Origin: Kitasatospora mediocidica KCTC 9733
GTDB lineage: Bacteria; Actinomycetota; Actinomycetes; Streptomycetales; Streptomycetaceae
DNA: 64,000 nt
Direction of reading: 5' to 3'
Assembly (NCBI RefSeq): GCF_000744225.1
Contig: NZ_JQLN01000005.1
Span: forward strand, 620,001 to 684,000
The notes below the pieces were generated by a model. The model did not search any database and was not told where the DNA came from. It saw only the letters and a program-made list of their open reading frames with translations. Positions 32,241 through 41,362 of this stretch are shown here, piece after piece. The number at the start of each line of letters is the position of its first letter. Position 1 is the stretch's first letter. A program made the translations under genes and the position numbers.

Positions 32241-35219
32241 ATGGAGCTTCAGGCAACGCAGCACGGCGCCGTGCTGCGGTTCCAGGTGCTCGGACCCGTC
32301 CAGGCATGGCGTGGCGACCAGGCTCTGGCCCTCGGATCGCCGCAGCAGCAGGCGGTCCTGACGGCCCTGCTGCTGAACCAGGGCCGCCCGGTCACCACGC
32401 AGGAACTGGTCGACGGCCTGTGGGGCGATCGCCCGCCGCCGCAGGCCGTTGCCGCCCTGCGCACGTACGTCTCGCGACTGCGGTCGGTGATCGAACCCAA
32501 CCGCGAGGTGCGGGCGCCCGCGGAACTGTTGGTCTCGGTTCGCGACGGCTACGTTCTACGCGTGTCAGCGGACGCGCTGGACCTGGCACTCTTCGACGCG
32601 AGGTTCGCCGAGGCCAACCAGGCCCGGCAGGCCGGCGAGGCCGAGCGGGCCCACCAACTCCTCGTCTCCGCACTCGCGCTCTGGAGCGGCCAGCCGCTGG
32701 CCGGCATTCCCGGTCCGTACGCCGACTCCCAGCGCCTGCGGCTGACCGAGCGTCGGGTGACGGCCTGGGAGGAGCGGTTCGCCGCGGCGCTCGACATCGG
32801 CCTGCACGCGAACGTGGCGTCCGAGTTGCACTCGCTCGCGACCGAGCACCCGCTGCGCGAGCGCCTGCGCGAACTCCTGATGCTGGCGCTCTACCAGTGC
32901 GGGCGACAGGCCGAGGCGCTCAGCGTGTACGCGGCCACCCGCAAGCTGCTGATCGACGAACTCGGCGTGGAGCCGGGGATCAGCCTGGCCGCCATGCACT
33001 CCCGGATCCTCTCCGCCGACCCGACGCTGATGTACGCACCGCCGGAGCCGCAGGCCCAGGCACCCGACACCACGCACAGCGCCCCGACCGCCCCTCCCGC
33101 CCAGCTTCCCGCCGACGTCTCGGACTTCAGCGGCCGCGAGGCGCTGGTCACCGAGTTGCGCGGCACCCTGCGCAGCGCCTCCGGCCAGGCCGTGGTCGTC
33201 ACCTCGCTGGCCGGAATCGGCGGCGTGGGCAAGACCACGCTCGCCGTCCATGTCGCGCACGGTGTCCGGCACGAGTTCCCGGACGGCCAGCTGTACGTGG
33301 ACCTGCGCGGGGCGGGGGCGACGCCGGCCGACCCGGCCGTGGTCCTCGGCGACTTCCTCTTCGCGCTCGGTGTGGCCGAGGCCCCCGAGCCCTTCGAGCA
33401 GCGCGTCGCCCTCTACCGCTCGCTGCTGGCCGACCGCCGGATGCTGATCCTGCTCGACAACGCGCACGACGTCACCCAGATCGCGCCGCTGATCCCCGGG
33501 GTGGCCGGCTGCGCGGTCATGGCCACGAGCCGCTCCCGGCTGGCCGGACTGCCCGGCGCCCATCTCGTGGACGTCGAGGAGCTGACCCCGCAGGAGGCGC
33601 TGGAGCTCTTCGCCGCGATCGTCGGACGCCAGCGGATCGACGCCGAACCCGAGGCCGCCCTCGCCGTGGTCACGGCCTGCGGCTTCCTGCCGCTGGCCGT
33701 CCGGATCGCGGCCGCCCGGTTGGCCAGCCGGCCCCGCTGGAGCGTCTCCGACCTGGCGCACCGGTTAGCGGACCAGCGCCGGCGGCTGGACGAACTCCAG
33801 CTGGGCAACCTGGCCGTCGAGACCACGCTCGGGCTCGGCTACGGCCAGCTCCAGCCCGACGAGGCCCGGGCGTTCCGCATGCTCGCGCTGGTCGACAGCC
33901 CCGACCTTCCGCTGGCCGCGGTGGCCGCCCTGCTCGGTACGACCGAGGACCGGGCGGAGGACCTGGCGGAGGCACTGGTCGAGGCCAACATGCTGGAGTG
34001 CTTCACGCCAGGGCGCTACCGCTACCACGACCTGCTCCGGCTCTTCGCGCAGAAGCAGGCCGAGAAGACGAAGTCCCAGGAGGAAGAACAGGCCGGCCTG
34101 CTGCGCCTCCTGGACCTGCTGCTCGCCACCCTGCGCAACGCCGCGCAGACCCTGGAGCCCGACGACCTGCTGGCCGAGGCACTGCACCACCCCGAGCAGG
34201 CGGGTATCAGGTTCGAGTCCACGGCGACGGCCCGTGGCTGGCTCCGCGCCGAGTTCGCGCTCCTCCTCGCGACCATGGAGAGGGTCGTCGAGGACTCGTC
34301 CGAACTGATGCGCCGGGCCGTCGACGTGCTCATCATCCTGAGGTCGCTCGTGGAGGAGCGGATCCACGGGGAGCGGATCCGTCGCATCCTGGACATCGCC
34401 GCCCGCAGCGCGGCGTCCCGGGCCGACGAGGGTGCGCTGGCCCGGATCCGCTTCGCGCTGGGGGTGCTCGGCTACATGGCCGGCGACTTCCCCGACTCGG
34501 AGAACTCGCTGCGGGAGTGCCTGGACCTGCTGAGCCCCACCGAGACGCCGATCCTGCGATCGACTGCGGCCAGCCTCCTGGGCACCGTGCTGAGCACCAC
34601 CAACCGACCCGCCCAGGCCCTGCCGTTCTTCGAACAGGCCCGCGAGCTGCTCGCGAGCCTGGAGGCCAAGAGCAGCGAGGCCCGGGTCCTCGGCAACATC
34701 GCGCGCGCCCACCTCGCCCTGGGCCAGCGCGAACGGGCCGTCGGCTCCGCAGAATCGGCCCTGGTCACGGCACGCCTGTCGAACAACGCCTACTGCCTGA
34801 CCGACACGCTCTACCAACTGGGCGTCGTCCTCGGCACGGCCGGTTCACCGGCTCAGGCCGCCACCCACCTGCGCGAGGCGTACCAGCGCTATCAGGAGCA
34901 GCAGCAGCGCTTCTGGGAGGGGCTCTCACTCGCCCGGCTGGCCGGTTGCCTGTTGACGGACGGACAGGTGTCCGAGGCCGCGACCGCGGCGGCGGAGGCC
35001 CTGACCATCGCCGAGGAGGTGGACAACGCGTACTGCCAGGGCCTGGCGAACGCCGCCCTCGGCGAGGCGCTGCTGCGCCAGGAGCGGCCCGAGCGCGGGC
35101 TGACCCACCTGCGCAACGCACTGAGCATCTTCACCCGGCTCGGTGTGCCCGAGGCCCTGCCCGTGCAGAGCCTGATCGACGATCAGCACACCGAGCCCCC
35201 GGCTACCCCTGCGCCGTGA
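32241..35219 (+). CDS. SARP-family regulator with BTAD, NB-ARC and TPR domains (AfsR-like)
   Basis: The 992-residue protein has a winged-helix DNA-binding domain (about residues 10-95, FQVLGPVQAWRGDQALALG to AALRTYVSRLRSVIE). A bacterial transcriptional activation domain (about 100-250) follows with DLALFDARFAEANQ and LRERLRELLMLALYQCGRQAEAL. An NB-ARC ATPase comes next, with Walker A GIGGVGKTTLA near residue 325 and LILLDNAHD. The C-terminal half (about 700-970) is a TPR repeat array. This is the large AfsR/SARP type that activates secondary metabolism or development. GGGGGAT precedes the ATG at 32241. No biosynthetic cluster is adjacent, so the targets are unknown. The divergent small peptide gene is a candidate partner or target. 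Confidence 0.93.
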   Translation: MELQATQHGAVLRFQVLGPVQAWRGDQALALGSPQQQAVLTALLLNQGRPVTTQELVDGLWGDRPPPQAVAALRTYVSRLRSVIEPNREVRAPAELLVSVRDGYVLRVSADALDLALFDARFAEANQARQAGEAERAHQLLVSALALWSGQPLAGIPGPYADSQRLRLTERRVTAWEERFAAALDIGLHANVASELHSLATEHPLRERLRELLMLALYQCGRQAEALSVYAATRKLLIDELGVEPGISLAAMHSRILSADPTLMYAPPEPQAQAPDTTHSAPTAPPAQLPADVSDFSGREALVTELRGTLRSASGQAVVVTSLAGIGGVGKTTLAVHVAHGVRHEFPDGQLYVDLRGAGATPADPAVVLGDFLFALGVAEAPEPFEQRVALYRSLLADRRMLILLDNAHDVTQIAPLIPGVAGCAVMATSRSRLAGLPGAHLVDVEELTPQEALELFAAIVGRQRIDAEPEAALAVVTACGFLPLAVRIAAARLASRPRWSVSDLAHRLADQRRRLDELQLGNLAVETTLGLGYGQLQPDEARAFRMLALVDSPDLPLAAVAALLGTTEDRAEDLAEALVEANMLECFTPGRYRYHDLLRLFAQKQAEKTKSQEEEQAGLLRLLDLLLATLRNAAQTLEPDDLLAEALHHPEQAGIRFESTATARGWLRAEFALLLATMERVVEDSSELMRRAVDVLIILRSLVEERIHGERIRRILDIAARSAASRADEGALARIRFALGVLGYMAGDFPDSENSLRECLDLLSPTETPILRSTAASLLGTVLSTTNRPAQALPFFEQARELLASLEAKSSEARVLGNIARAHLALGQRERAVGSAESALVTARLSNNAYCLTDTLYQLGVVLGTAGSPAQAATHLREAYQRYQEQQQRFWEGLSLARLAGCLLTDGQVSEAATAAAEALTIAEEVDNAYCQGLANAALGEALLRQERPERGLTHLRNALSIFTRLGVPEALPVQSLIDDQHTEPPATPAP

Positions 35220-35706
35220 CCACCGGGGCCCCCGTGACCCCCGTCATCCCCGGTCCCCCGTCTGGGAAGTGCAACCCCCGATTCCCCCCCCGCTCCTGCT
35301 CCCCCCGGAGCAGTGGTGACCCCCGCAGCCCCCCGGCTGCGGGAGCACCTCTCTGCGCTTCCCCGGCGCTGAGATGACTCTGGCACCGGGCGATTGACGT
35401 TCAATAAACGCCGGCAAAACTCACCCACCCCCTCGCGCCACGCGGCGTGCGGGGCGCGGTCTCACCACCCCCGTCCGCCTCAGTGTGCTTCCGTCTCCTG
35501 CTGGGTATTCGCCCTGACAGGCATGAGTTGGCTGGAAACGGACTCCATACCGCAGTGATCACGCATATTCTCAGAGGCCAGGTGGCACGTGCGGCGGGCG
35601 AGCGGCACGGGCGCGCGGTTCGGGCAGGGCGGACGGGGAACGCGGGGAGCGGAAGGCCACGACTGTAGCGGCGGTCGGTGCCACGGTGGAAAGGTGCCTC
35701 TCAATC
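35220..35706. other. 487-bp intergenic region with two hairpins
   Basis: The region after the SARP gene is C-rich. Two perfect hairpins occur: CTGCTCC/GGAGCAG (35296-35313) and CCCGCAGCC/GGCTGCGGG (35322-35343, 4-base loop). These may end the SARP transcript. Farther on, TTGACG (35394-35399) and AAAACT (35416-35421) are 16 bases apart and could be a promoter for the methyltransferase gene. No open frame here looks like a gene. Confidence 0.4.
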
Positions 35707-36453
35707 GTGACGACGGGACAGATAGCGGACCCTGCCCAGGGCGGGCCGGCCGACCCGCGTGCCCTGGGGTGGCGCAGCGCCGAACGTGCCCTGCAGGCGG
35801 TGGCCTTCGACGCGATCGGCGCCCGGTACGGCGAGGCGTTTCCCGCGAAGGCCGGTCAACTCGCGGCCGGGCGGCGATTGTTGGCCGAGCTCCCGGCCGG
35901 GTCGCCGGTGCTCGACATCGGCTGCGGGATCGGTGATCCGACCACCTGGCAGCTGGCCGCCGGCGGCCTGGACGTCACCGCGATCGACCTCTCCGACGGG
36001 ATGCTGACGCTGGCCCGCGGGCACCTTCCGCACACCGCCCGGTACCACCGGATGGACATGTACGACCTCGCCACCGAGCGCGCCGAGCAGGCCTGGGGCC
36101 TGCCGCGGCTCGGGCCGGCCGGGGCCGGCAGCTTCGCCGCCGTGACCGCGTTCTTCTCACTGATCCTGCTGCCGCAGGACGAGATCCCGTTGATGTTGGA
36201 CCGGATCCGGACACTGTTGCGGCCGGGCGGCCTGCTGGTGCTCGGCATGGTTGAGGCGGATCTCGACCACTATCCGCTGGAGTTCCTCGGCCAGGAGATC
36301 CGGATCACCGGCTACCTGCGCGAGGAGCTGGCCCAGCTGCTGCACCAGGCCGGCTTCACCGTGGAGGCGTGCAGCGACCGCCCGTACGCCCCCGCCTGCA
36401 CCGCACTCCCCCCGGAGGAGCAGCTCTTCCTGCACTGTCGTCGTACCGTCTGA
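35707..36453 (+). CDS. Class I SAM-dependent methyltransferase
   Basis: The 248-residue protein has motif I VLDIGCGIGDPTTW, an acidic residue at the end of strand 2 (VTAIDLSDGM) and the later AVTAFFSLILLPQDEI and LLRPGGLLVLGMVE blocks of class I methyltransferases. The nearest known groups act on small molecules. The start is uncertain: the GTG at 35707 was taken, with GAAAGG 12 bases upstream; a GTG at 35686 is an alternative. The N-terminal segment up to about residue 40 has a helix (ALGWRSAERALQAVAFD). The next gene starts 80 bases later. The substrate is unknown. Confidence 0.85.
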   Translation: MTTGQIADPAQGGPADPRALGWRSAERALQAVAFDAIGARYGEAFPAKAGQLAAGRRLLAELPAGSPVLDIGCGIGDPTTWQLAAGGLDVTAIDLSDGMLTLARGHLPHTARYHRMDMYDLATERAEQAWGLPRLGPAGAGSFAAVTAFFSLILLPQDEIPLMLDRIRTLLRPGGLLVLGMVEADLDHYPLEFLGQEIRITGYLREELAQLLHQAGFTVEACSDRPYAPACTALPPEEQLFLHCRRTV

Positions 36454-36533
36454 CCCGTTCCCCCAGCCGTGGCCGTACCAGCCGTACCCGAGTCCGACCC
36501 GCCGTCACCCTCGACCAGTAAGAACGGGCAGCC

Positions 36534-38309
36534 GTGCGCGACCACCTCTCCCCCCAGGCCGGCCAGCCGCCCGCCGTCCCGGCCCAGCGCCGCCCGCCCA
36601 CCACGCCCGGAGCTCCGGCGCCGCCGTTGAACCTGCGGGTCCGGCAGGCGCTCAACGAGCGGCTGGAGTACCTCAACTGCGCCACCCGGCTGATCAACAG
36701 CTCCCTGGATCCGGTCGGCACGGTCCGCAGTCTGGTCAAGGTGCTGGTCCCGGTCCTGGCCGACGCCGCCCTGGTCCACCTGCGCGAGCCGATCCCGGTC
36801 GGCGAACGCGAGCGCACCCGCCCGCCGTCCGCGCTGCGGCTGCACCGCGCCGAGGGGACCAAGCTGGGCCGCCGCCGCGAGACGGTCACCGCGCAGCCCG
36901 GCGGCGCGCTGGCCGAGGCGCTGCTCCAGCAGTCGCTGGTCGGGCCGCTGGTGCTGGGCGGCCGCGGCAGTGAACGGCTCCAGCCGCTCTTCACCGAGCT
37001 GTACGGCGCCCGCGCGCTGGCCCGGCTGGCCCGCGGCACGGCGCTGCTGGCCCTGCCGCTGCACGGACGCGGGGCCGTGCTCGGACTGCTGGTGCTGATC
37101 CGGCGCCCACGCGCCGGCGACGGCAAGCCGGCCCGCTTCGACAGCGCCGACACCCACACCGCCGCCCACCTCGCCACCCTGGCCGGCCTGGCGGTGGACA
37201 CCGCGCTGCGCTACACCCGCGAGTCGGAGATCGCCGACCAGCTGCAGCGCAGCATGCTGCCCGCGCACCTGCCGCAGCCGCACGGCGTGCGCCTCGCCCA
37301 CCGCTACCTGCCCGGCGAGAGCGACGCCCAGGTCGGCGGCGACTGGTACGACGCCATCCCGCTGCCGGGCAACCGGGTCGCCCTGATCGTCGGCGACGTG
37401 ATGGGCCACTCGCTGACCTCGGCAGCCGTGATGGGACAGCTGCGGACCAGCGCGCAGACCCTGGCCGCCCTCGACCTGCCCCCGCACGAGGTGCTCTACC
37501 ACCTGGACGAACAGGCCCAGCGGCTGGGCCGCGAACAGCACCTGGCCACCTGCGTCTACGCGGTCTACGACCCGATCGCCAACCGGATCGTGGTCGCCAA
37601 CGCCGGCCACATGCCGCCCGCCCTGATCCATCCGGACGGCCGGGCCGAACTGCTCGACCTCCCGGCCGGGGCGCCGATCGGCGTCGGAGGGGTCGACTTC
37701 TCCTCGGTGGAGCTGCCCGCGCTGCCCGGCTCCGCCCTGCTGCTGTTCACGGACGGCCTGGTGGAGACCCGTCGGCGCCCGATCAGCAGCGGCCTGGAAC
37801 TGCTGCGCGCCCGGCTCTCCACCGCCCACCACCACTCCCCCGAGCAGCTCTGCCAGGAGGCGCTGAAGATCCTGCCGCCCGGCGACCGCGGCGACGACAT
37901 CGCCCTGCTGGCCGCCTCCTTCGACGGCATCCCGGCCGAGGACGTCGCCTACTGGTACCTCCAGCCCAAGCACGAGACGCCCGGCCGGGCGCGTCGGCTG
38001 GCCGGGCACGCGCTGCGCCGGTGGGGCTTGGAGGAACTCGCCGACAACACCGAACTGATGGTCAGCGAACTGGTCACCAACGCCATCCAGCACGCCACCC
38101 GCCCGGTCACCCTGCGGCTGGTGCGGACCTCGCTGCTGCGCTGCGAGGTAGGCGACGACAGCCCGCAGCTGCCGCGCCGCCGCCCGGCCGGGCCGCAGGA
38201 CGAGCGGGGCCGCGGCCTGCACCTGGTGGCCAAGTTCGCCGAGCGCTGGGGTGCCACCCGGCTCGGCGGCGGCAAGGTCGTCTGGTTCGAACAGCGACTG
38301 CCCACCTGA
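36534..38309 (+). CDS. GAF-SpoIIE phosphatase with HATPase domain
   Basis: The 591-residue protein is the third member of this family in the window, but it lacks PAS domains. After a Pro-rich N-terminus, a GAF-like sensor covers about residues 40-225, the PP2C/SpoIIE core about 236-465 (QVGGDWYDAIPLPGNR, GDVMGHSLTSAAVMG, LLLFTDGLVETR), and a HATPase_c domain about 480-591 (LMVSELVTNAIQHATRP, DERGRGLHLV). It should act on anti-anti-sigma proteins. The start is a GTG at 36534. It is convergent with the dprE operon; only 10 bases separate the ends. Its input signal is unknown. Confidence 0.9.
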   Translation: MRDHLSPQAGQPPAVPAQRRPPTTPGAPAPPLNLRVRQALNERLEYLNCATRLINSSLDPVGTVRSLVKVLVPVLADAALVHLREPIPVGERERTRPPSALRLHRAEGTKLGRRRETVTAQPGGALAEALLQQSLVGPLVLGGRGSERLQPLFTELYGARALARLARGTALLALPLHGRGAVLGLLVLIRRPRAGDGKPARFDSADTHTAAHLATLAGLAVDTALRYTRESEIADQLQRSMLPAHLPQPHGVRLAHRYLPGESDAQVGGDWYDAIPLPGNRVALIVGDVMGHSLTSAAVMGQLRTSAQTLAALDLPPHEVLYHLDEQAQRLGREQHLATCVYAVYDPIANRIVVANAGHMPPALIHPDGRAELLDLPAGAPIGVGGVDFSSVELPALPGSALLLFTDGLVETRRRPISSGLELLRARLSTAHHHSPEQLCQEALKILPPGDRGDDIALLAASFDGIPAEDVAYWYLQPKHETPGRARRLAGHALRRWGLEELADNTELMVSELVTNAIQHATRPVTLRLVRTSLLRCEVGDDSPQLPRRRPAGPQDERGRGLHLVAKFAERWGATRLGGGKVVWFEQRLPT

Positions 38310-38319
38310 GGCCGGTACG

Positions 38320-39066
38320 TCAGCGCGGCAGCTTGCGCCAGAGCGGGCGCGGGATCAGCCGCATCGCTGTGGCCAGTGCGCCCATCCGGCGCGGCACCCA
38401 CACCACGCTCGCGCTGCCCGCCAGCGCCGTCGCGACCGCCGCGCCGACGGCCGCCGCGGTGGTGGCCGCCGGGGCGGGCGCCATGCCGGCCGTCATCCGG
38501 CCGATCACGAACCCCGGCCGGACCAGCAGCAGTCGCACCCCGCTGCCGTGCAGCGAGTCCGCCAGCCCACGGGCGAACGCGTCCAGGCCCGCCTTGGTCG
38601 CGCCGTAGACGAAGTTGGCCTTGCGCGGACGCACCGCCGCGACCGAGGAGAGCACCACGATCATGCCCCGGCGCTGGGCCCGCAGGTGCTGCGCCACCGC
38701 CAGCAGGGTCGTCACATGGCCGGTCAGGTTGGTCTGGACGAGCAGGCCGGCCCGCAGCGGGTCCCGGTCCAGCAGCTCCTGGTCGGTCAGCACCCCGGCG
38801 GCCGAGATCACCAGGTCGACCGGTCCGTCCGCGAAGACCTCGTCGACGAACCGCTGATGGGTCTCCAGCGCGGTGGCGTCGTAGTACGCGGTCCGCACCC
38901 GGAACGGCAGGCTCTCGCCGCACTGCGCCATCCGCTGCAGGTCGCGCCCGGCCAGGATCACCTCGGAGCCGGGCGGCGGGTCGAGCTTGAGCAGGATCTC
39001 GCGGCCGATCTCGCTGCCCCCGCCCAGCAGCAGGACGCGGCCGGGCCGCCGGATTCGCTCGTTCAT
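38320..39066 (-). CDS. dprE2: Decaprenylphosphoryl-2-keto-ribose reductase (short-chain dehydrogenase)
   Basis: The 248-residue SDR has the Rossmann motif VLLLGGGSEIGREI near residue 11, the catalytic serine/tyrosine/lysine region VLSSVAAV and FVYGATKAG, and the C-terminal RMGALATAMRLIPRPLWRK block typical of DprE2. DprE2 reduces the 2-keto intermediate made by DprE1 to decaprenyl-phosphoryl-arabinose, with NADH or NADPH. The ATG at 39066 overlaps the stop of dprE1 by 4 bases. It is the last gene of the four-gene operon. The identity rests on its partnership with dprE1 as much as on sequence; other SDR functions cannot be excluded. Confidence 0.85.
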   Translation of the reverse strand: MNERIRRPGRVLLLGGGSEIGREILLKLDPPPGSEVILAGRDLQRMAQCGESLPFRVRTAYYDATALETHQRFVDEVFADGPVDLVISAAGVLTDQELLDRDPLRAGLLVQTNLTGHVTTLLAVAQHLRAQRRGMIVVLSSVAAVRPRKANFVYGATKAGLDAFARGLADSLHGSGVRLLLVRPGFVIGRMTAGMAPAPAATTAAAVGAAVATALAGSASVVWVPRRMGALATAMRLIPRPLWRKLPR

Positions 39067-40421
39067 CGGCACAGTCCCAGTCTCCGTCCGAGGTCGGATC
39101 GCATCGTATCGGCGGGGTCGAGCAGGGCTCGGGCGGCGCGCCAGTCGTCCAGCGGGCCGTACATCGCGTCGAACGCGCCGCGGCCGAGCCGGGCGTCCTT
39201 GGCCAGGTAGACCCGGCCGCCGGCGTTCGCCACCTTGCGGTCCAGCCCGTGCAGCAGCTCGGCCAGCCGGGGGCCGCCCGGCGGCATGTCGACCGCCAGC
39301 GACCAGCCGGGCAGCGGGAAGGAGAGCGGGCCGCCACGGGAGGGGCCGAAGCGCTTCAGGGTGCCCAGGAAGGGCGCCGCCCCGACGCGTTGCAGGGACT
39401 CCAGCACGTCGGTGACCACGTGCCGGGCCCGCAGCGGGACGGCGAACTGGTACTGCAGGAAGCCGCGCGGGCCCAGCGCCAGGTTCCACCGGTCCACCGC
39501 GTCCAGCCGGTGGAAGAACTCCGGGAAGCCCTGGAGGGCGTGCCGCTCGCGCGGCGCCCGGCGGTACCAGAGCTCGTTGAAGGCCCGGGCGGTGACCGGG
39601 TTGAAGACGCCCAGCGGCATCCGCGGGGCCGACCGGGGGCGGGCCGGGCCGTAGCGCAGGCCGTCCGGTTCGGCGCCGGGGTCCGGCGCCGCGAGGTGGT
39701 CGCCGAGGTCGACGATGCCGCGGCCGAGTGAGCGGCCGGTGGCGGTGGTGTCGATCCAGGCGACCGCGTAGCGGCTGGTCGCCCCCTCCAGCTCGGCCAT
39801 CAGCGCGTCGAGGTCCGGCGCCCGGCGGACGGTCACCCGCAGCAGCGAGCTGCGGATCCGGATCAGCCGCAGGGTGACCGCGAGGATGACGCCGGTCAGG
39901 CCCATGCCACCGACCGTGGCGCGGAACGCGGGGCCGTCCCGGTCCGCCGTCAGCGTCCGCAACTCACCGTCTCCACAGAGCAGTTCGATGCTCTCCAGCC
40001 AGTGGAACAGTGAGCCGTCGGCGCGCTGGTTCTTGCCGTGCACGTCGGCCGCCACCGCCCCGCCGACCGTCAGGCGCCGGGTGCCCGGCAGGACCGGTGG
40101 CAGCAGGCCGTGCGGGACGACGCGCTCCAGCAACTCGGCGAAGGTGGTCGAGCCGGAGACCCGCACCCGCGCGGCGGCCACGTCCAGGTCGATCCGCGCG
40201 GGCACCACGGGCGTCAGCACCAGCCCGCCCGCGTTCTGCGCGGCGTCGCCGTAGCTGCACCCCGCGCCGCGCGCGAGCACTCCGCGCTCCGGCCGTTCGG
40301 CGATCAACTCCCGTAGCCTGTCCGGCTCCAGCGGACCGAGGACCTGGGAGTGACTGCCCGTGGTGCGACCCCAGCCCTGCAGCAGCCGGTTCGTCGCCGC
40401 GGCCCGAAGTACCGTCCCCAT
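39063..40421 (-). CDS. dprE1: Decaprenylphosphoryl-beta-D-ribose 2'-oxidase (FAD)
   Basis: The 452-residue flavoprotein has the FAD-binding PCMH domain with VLARGAGCSYGDAAQN, PVLPGTRRLTVGGAVAADVHGKNQ and GGMGLTGVILAVTLRLI. The C-terminal substrate domain holds PLSFPLPGWSLAVDMP and GGRVYLAKDAR. K408 and Y405 align by context with the catalytic Lys418 and Tyr415 of the mycobacterial enzyme. The residue in the place of its Cys387 is Ala376. DprE1 oxidises decaprenyl-phosphoryl-ribose at C2. The ATG at 40421 shares one base with the stop of ubiA, so translation is coupled. The pathway normally ends in arabinosyltransferases, none of which is seen here. Confidence 0.88.
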   Translation of the reverse strand: MGTVLRAAATNRLLQGWGRTTGSHSQVLGPLEPDRLRELIAERPERGVLARGAGCSYGDAAQNAGGLVLTPVVPARIDLDVAAARVRVSGSTTFAELLERVVPHGLLPPVLPGTRRLTVGGAVAADVHGKNQRADGSLFHWLESIELLCGDGELRTLTADRDGPAFRATVGGMGLTGVILAVTLRLIRIRSSLLRVTVRRAPDLDALMAELEGATSRYAVAWIDTTATGRSLGRGIVDLGDHLAAPDPGAEPDGLRYGPARPRSAPRMPLGVFNPVTARAFNELWYRRAPRERHALQGFPEFFHRLDAVDRWNLALGPRGFLQYQFAVPLRARHVVTDVLESLQRVGAAPFLGTLKRFGPSRGGPLSFPLPGWSLAVDMPPGGPRLAELLHGLDRKVANAGGRVYLAKDARLGRGAFDAMYGPLDDWRAARALLDPADTMRSDLGRRLGLCR

Positions 40422-41362
40422 CAGCGCATCCCCACCACGAAGAGTGCCAGCCACAGCAGTTCACAGCAGAGCATCGGCCCGTCCCGGGTGATCAGGTCCT
40501 CGACCCGGGTCATGGTGGCCCGCGCGGTGAGCCAGTCGAACCGGGCCAGCGCCGCGGCCAGCGGGACCGCCGTGACCAGGTGCCAACCTACCGCCCAGGG
40601 CGAGCCGTTGAGCAGCGCCCAGCCGAGGTAGGCACCGACCATGGCGGCGCTGACGAAGCGCTGGGCGAACCGCAGCCCCACCGGCGTGTACCCGCGCAGG
40701 CAGGGCCGGTGCCCGGCCGCGGTCGTGCCCAGGCCCGCGAGTTCGGTGTACCGCTTGGCGATCGCCACCAGCAGCGCGCCCAGGCTGCAGACCAGCACGA
40801 ACCAGCCGGACGGCGCCACCCGGGCGGCCGCCGCGCCACCGAGCGCCCGCAGCACGAACCCGGATGCCACCACGGTCAGTTCGAGCACCGGGATGTGCTT
40901 GAGAGTGGAGGAGTAGAGGAACGAGACGGCCAGGTACGCGGTGACCGTCACGGCCAGCCCCGGACTGCCGATGGCCAGCGCGCCGCTCACCGCCAGCAGC
41001 ACGAAGCCCGCCGCCAGGACGAGCGCGTGGCCCACCGCGAGTTGGCCGGCCGCGATCGGCCGGGTCCGCTTGCGCGGGTGGTGGCGGTCGCGCTCGACGT
41101 CGGCCACGTCGTTGACGAAGTACACCGCGCACGACGCCGCCGTGAACACCCCGAACGCGACCAGCGTGTAGCCCAGTCCGTCCGTCCGGCCGCGCTCGGC
41201 GGCGGCCACCGGGGCGGCGAACACCAGCAGGTTCTTGGGCCACTGGCGGGGCCGGGAGGTGCGCAGCACCGCCAGTGGCCAGCCGAACCGCAGCGGCCGG
41301 GCGACGCCCTGGACCGGATCGGCGAGATCCACCGCCGGCAGGACCGGGGGTTGCGCGGTCAT
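40421..41362 (-). CDS. ubiA: UbiA-family decaprenyl-phosphate phosphoribosyltransferase
   Basis: The 313-residue integral membrane protein has the prenyltransferase motif NDVADVERDRHHPRKRTRPIAAG (residues 84-106) that coordinates magnesium and the donor, and a second acidic site in RYTELAGLG. Eight or nine hydrophobic spans are seen. This variant, with HP-x-K-x-x-RPIA, is the form found in decaprenyl-phosphate phosphoribosyltransferase (Rv3806c type), which joins PRPP to decaprenyl phosphate. The start overlaps the upstream gene by 4 bases (ATGA). No separate phosphatase gene for the 5-phosphate is found in the operon. Placement with dprE1 and dprE2 strongly supports the role. Confidence 0.88.
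   Translation of the reverse strand: MTAQPPVLPAVDLADPVQGVARPLRFGWPLAVLRTSRPRQWPKNLLVFAAPVAAAERGRTDGLGYTLVAFGVFTAASCAVYFVNDVADVERDRHHPRKRTRPIAAGQLAVGHALVLAAGFVLLAVSGALAIGSPGLAVTVTAYLAVSFLYSSTLKHIPVLELTVVASGFVLRALGGAAAARVAPSGWFVLVCSLGALLVAIAKRYTELAGLGTTAAGHRPCLRGYTPVGLRFAQRFVSAAMVGAYLGWALLNGSPWAVGWHLVTAVPLAAALARFDWLTARATMTRVEDLITRDGPMLCCELLWLALFVVGMR

Noticed and set aside
32241..38309. A secondary-metabolite cluster around the SARP gene
   Set aside because: The neighbours are a lone methyltransferase and a sensor phosphatase; no synthase, transporter or tailoring enzymes were found.
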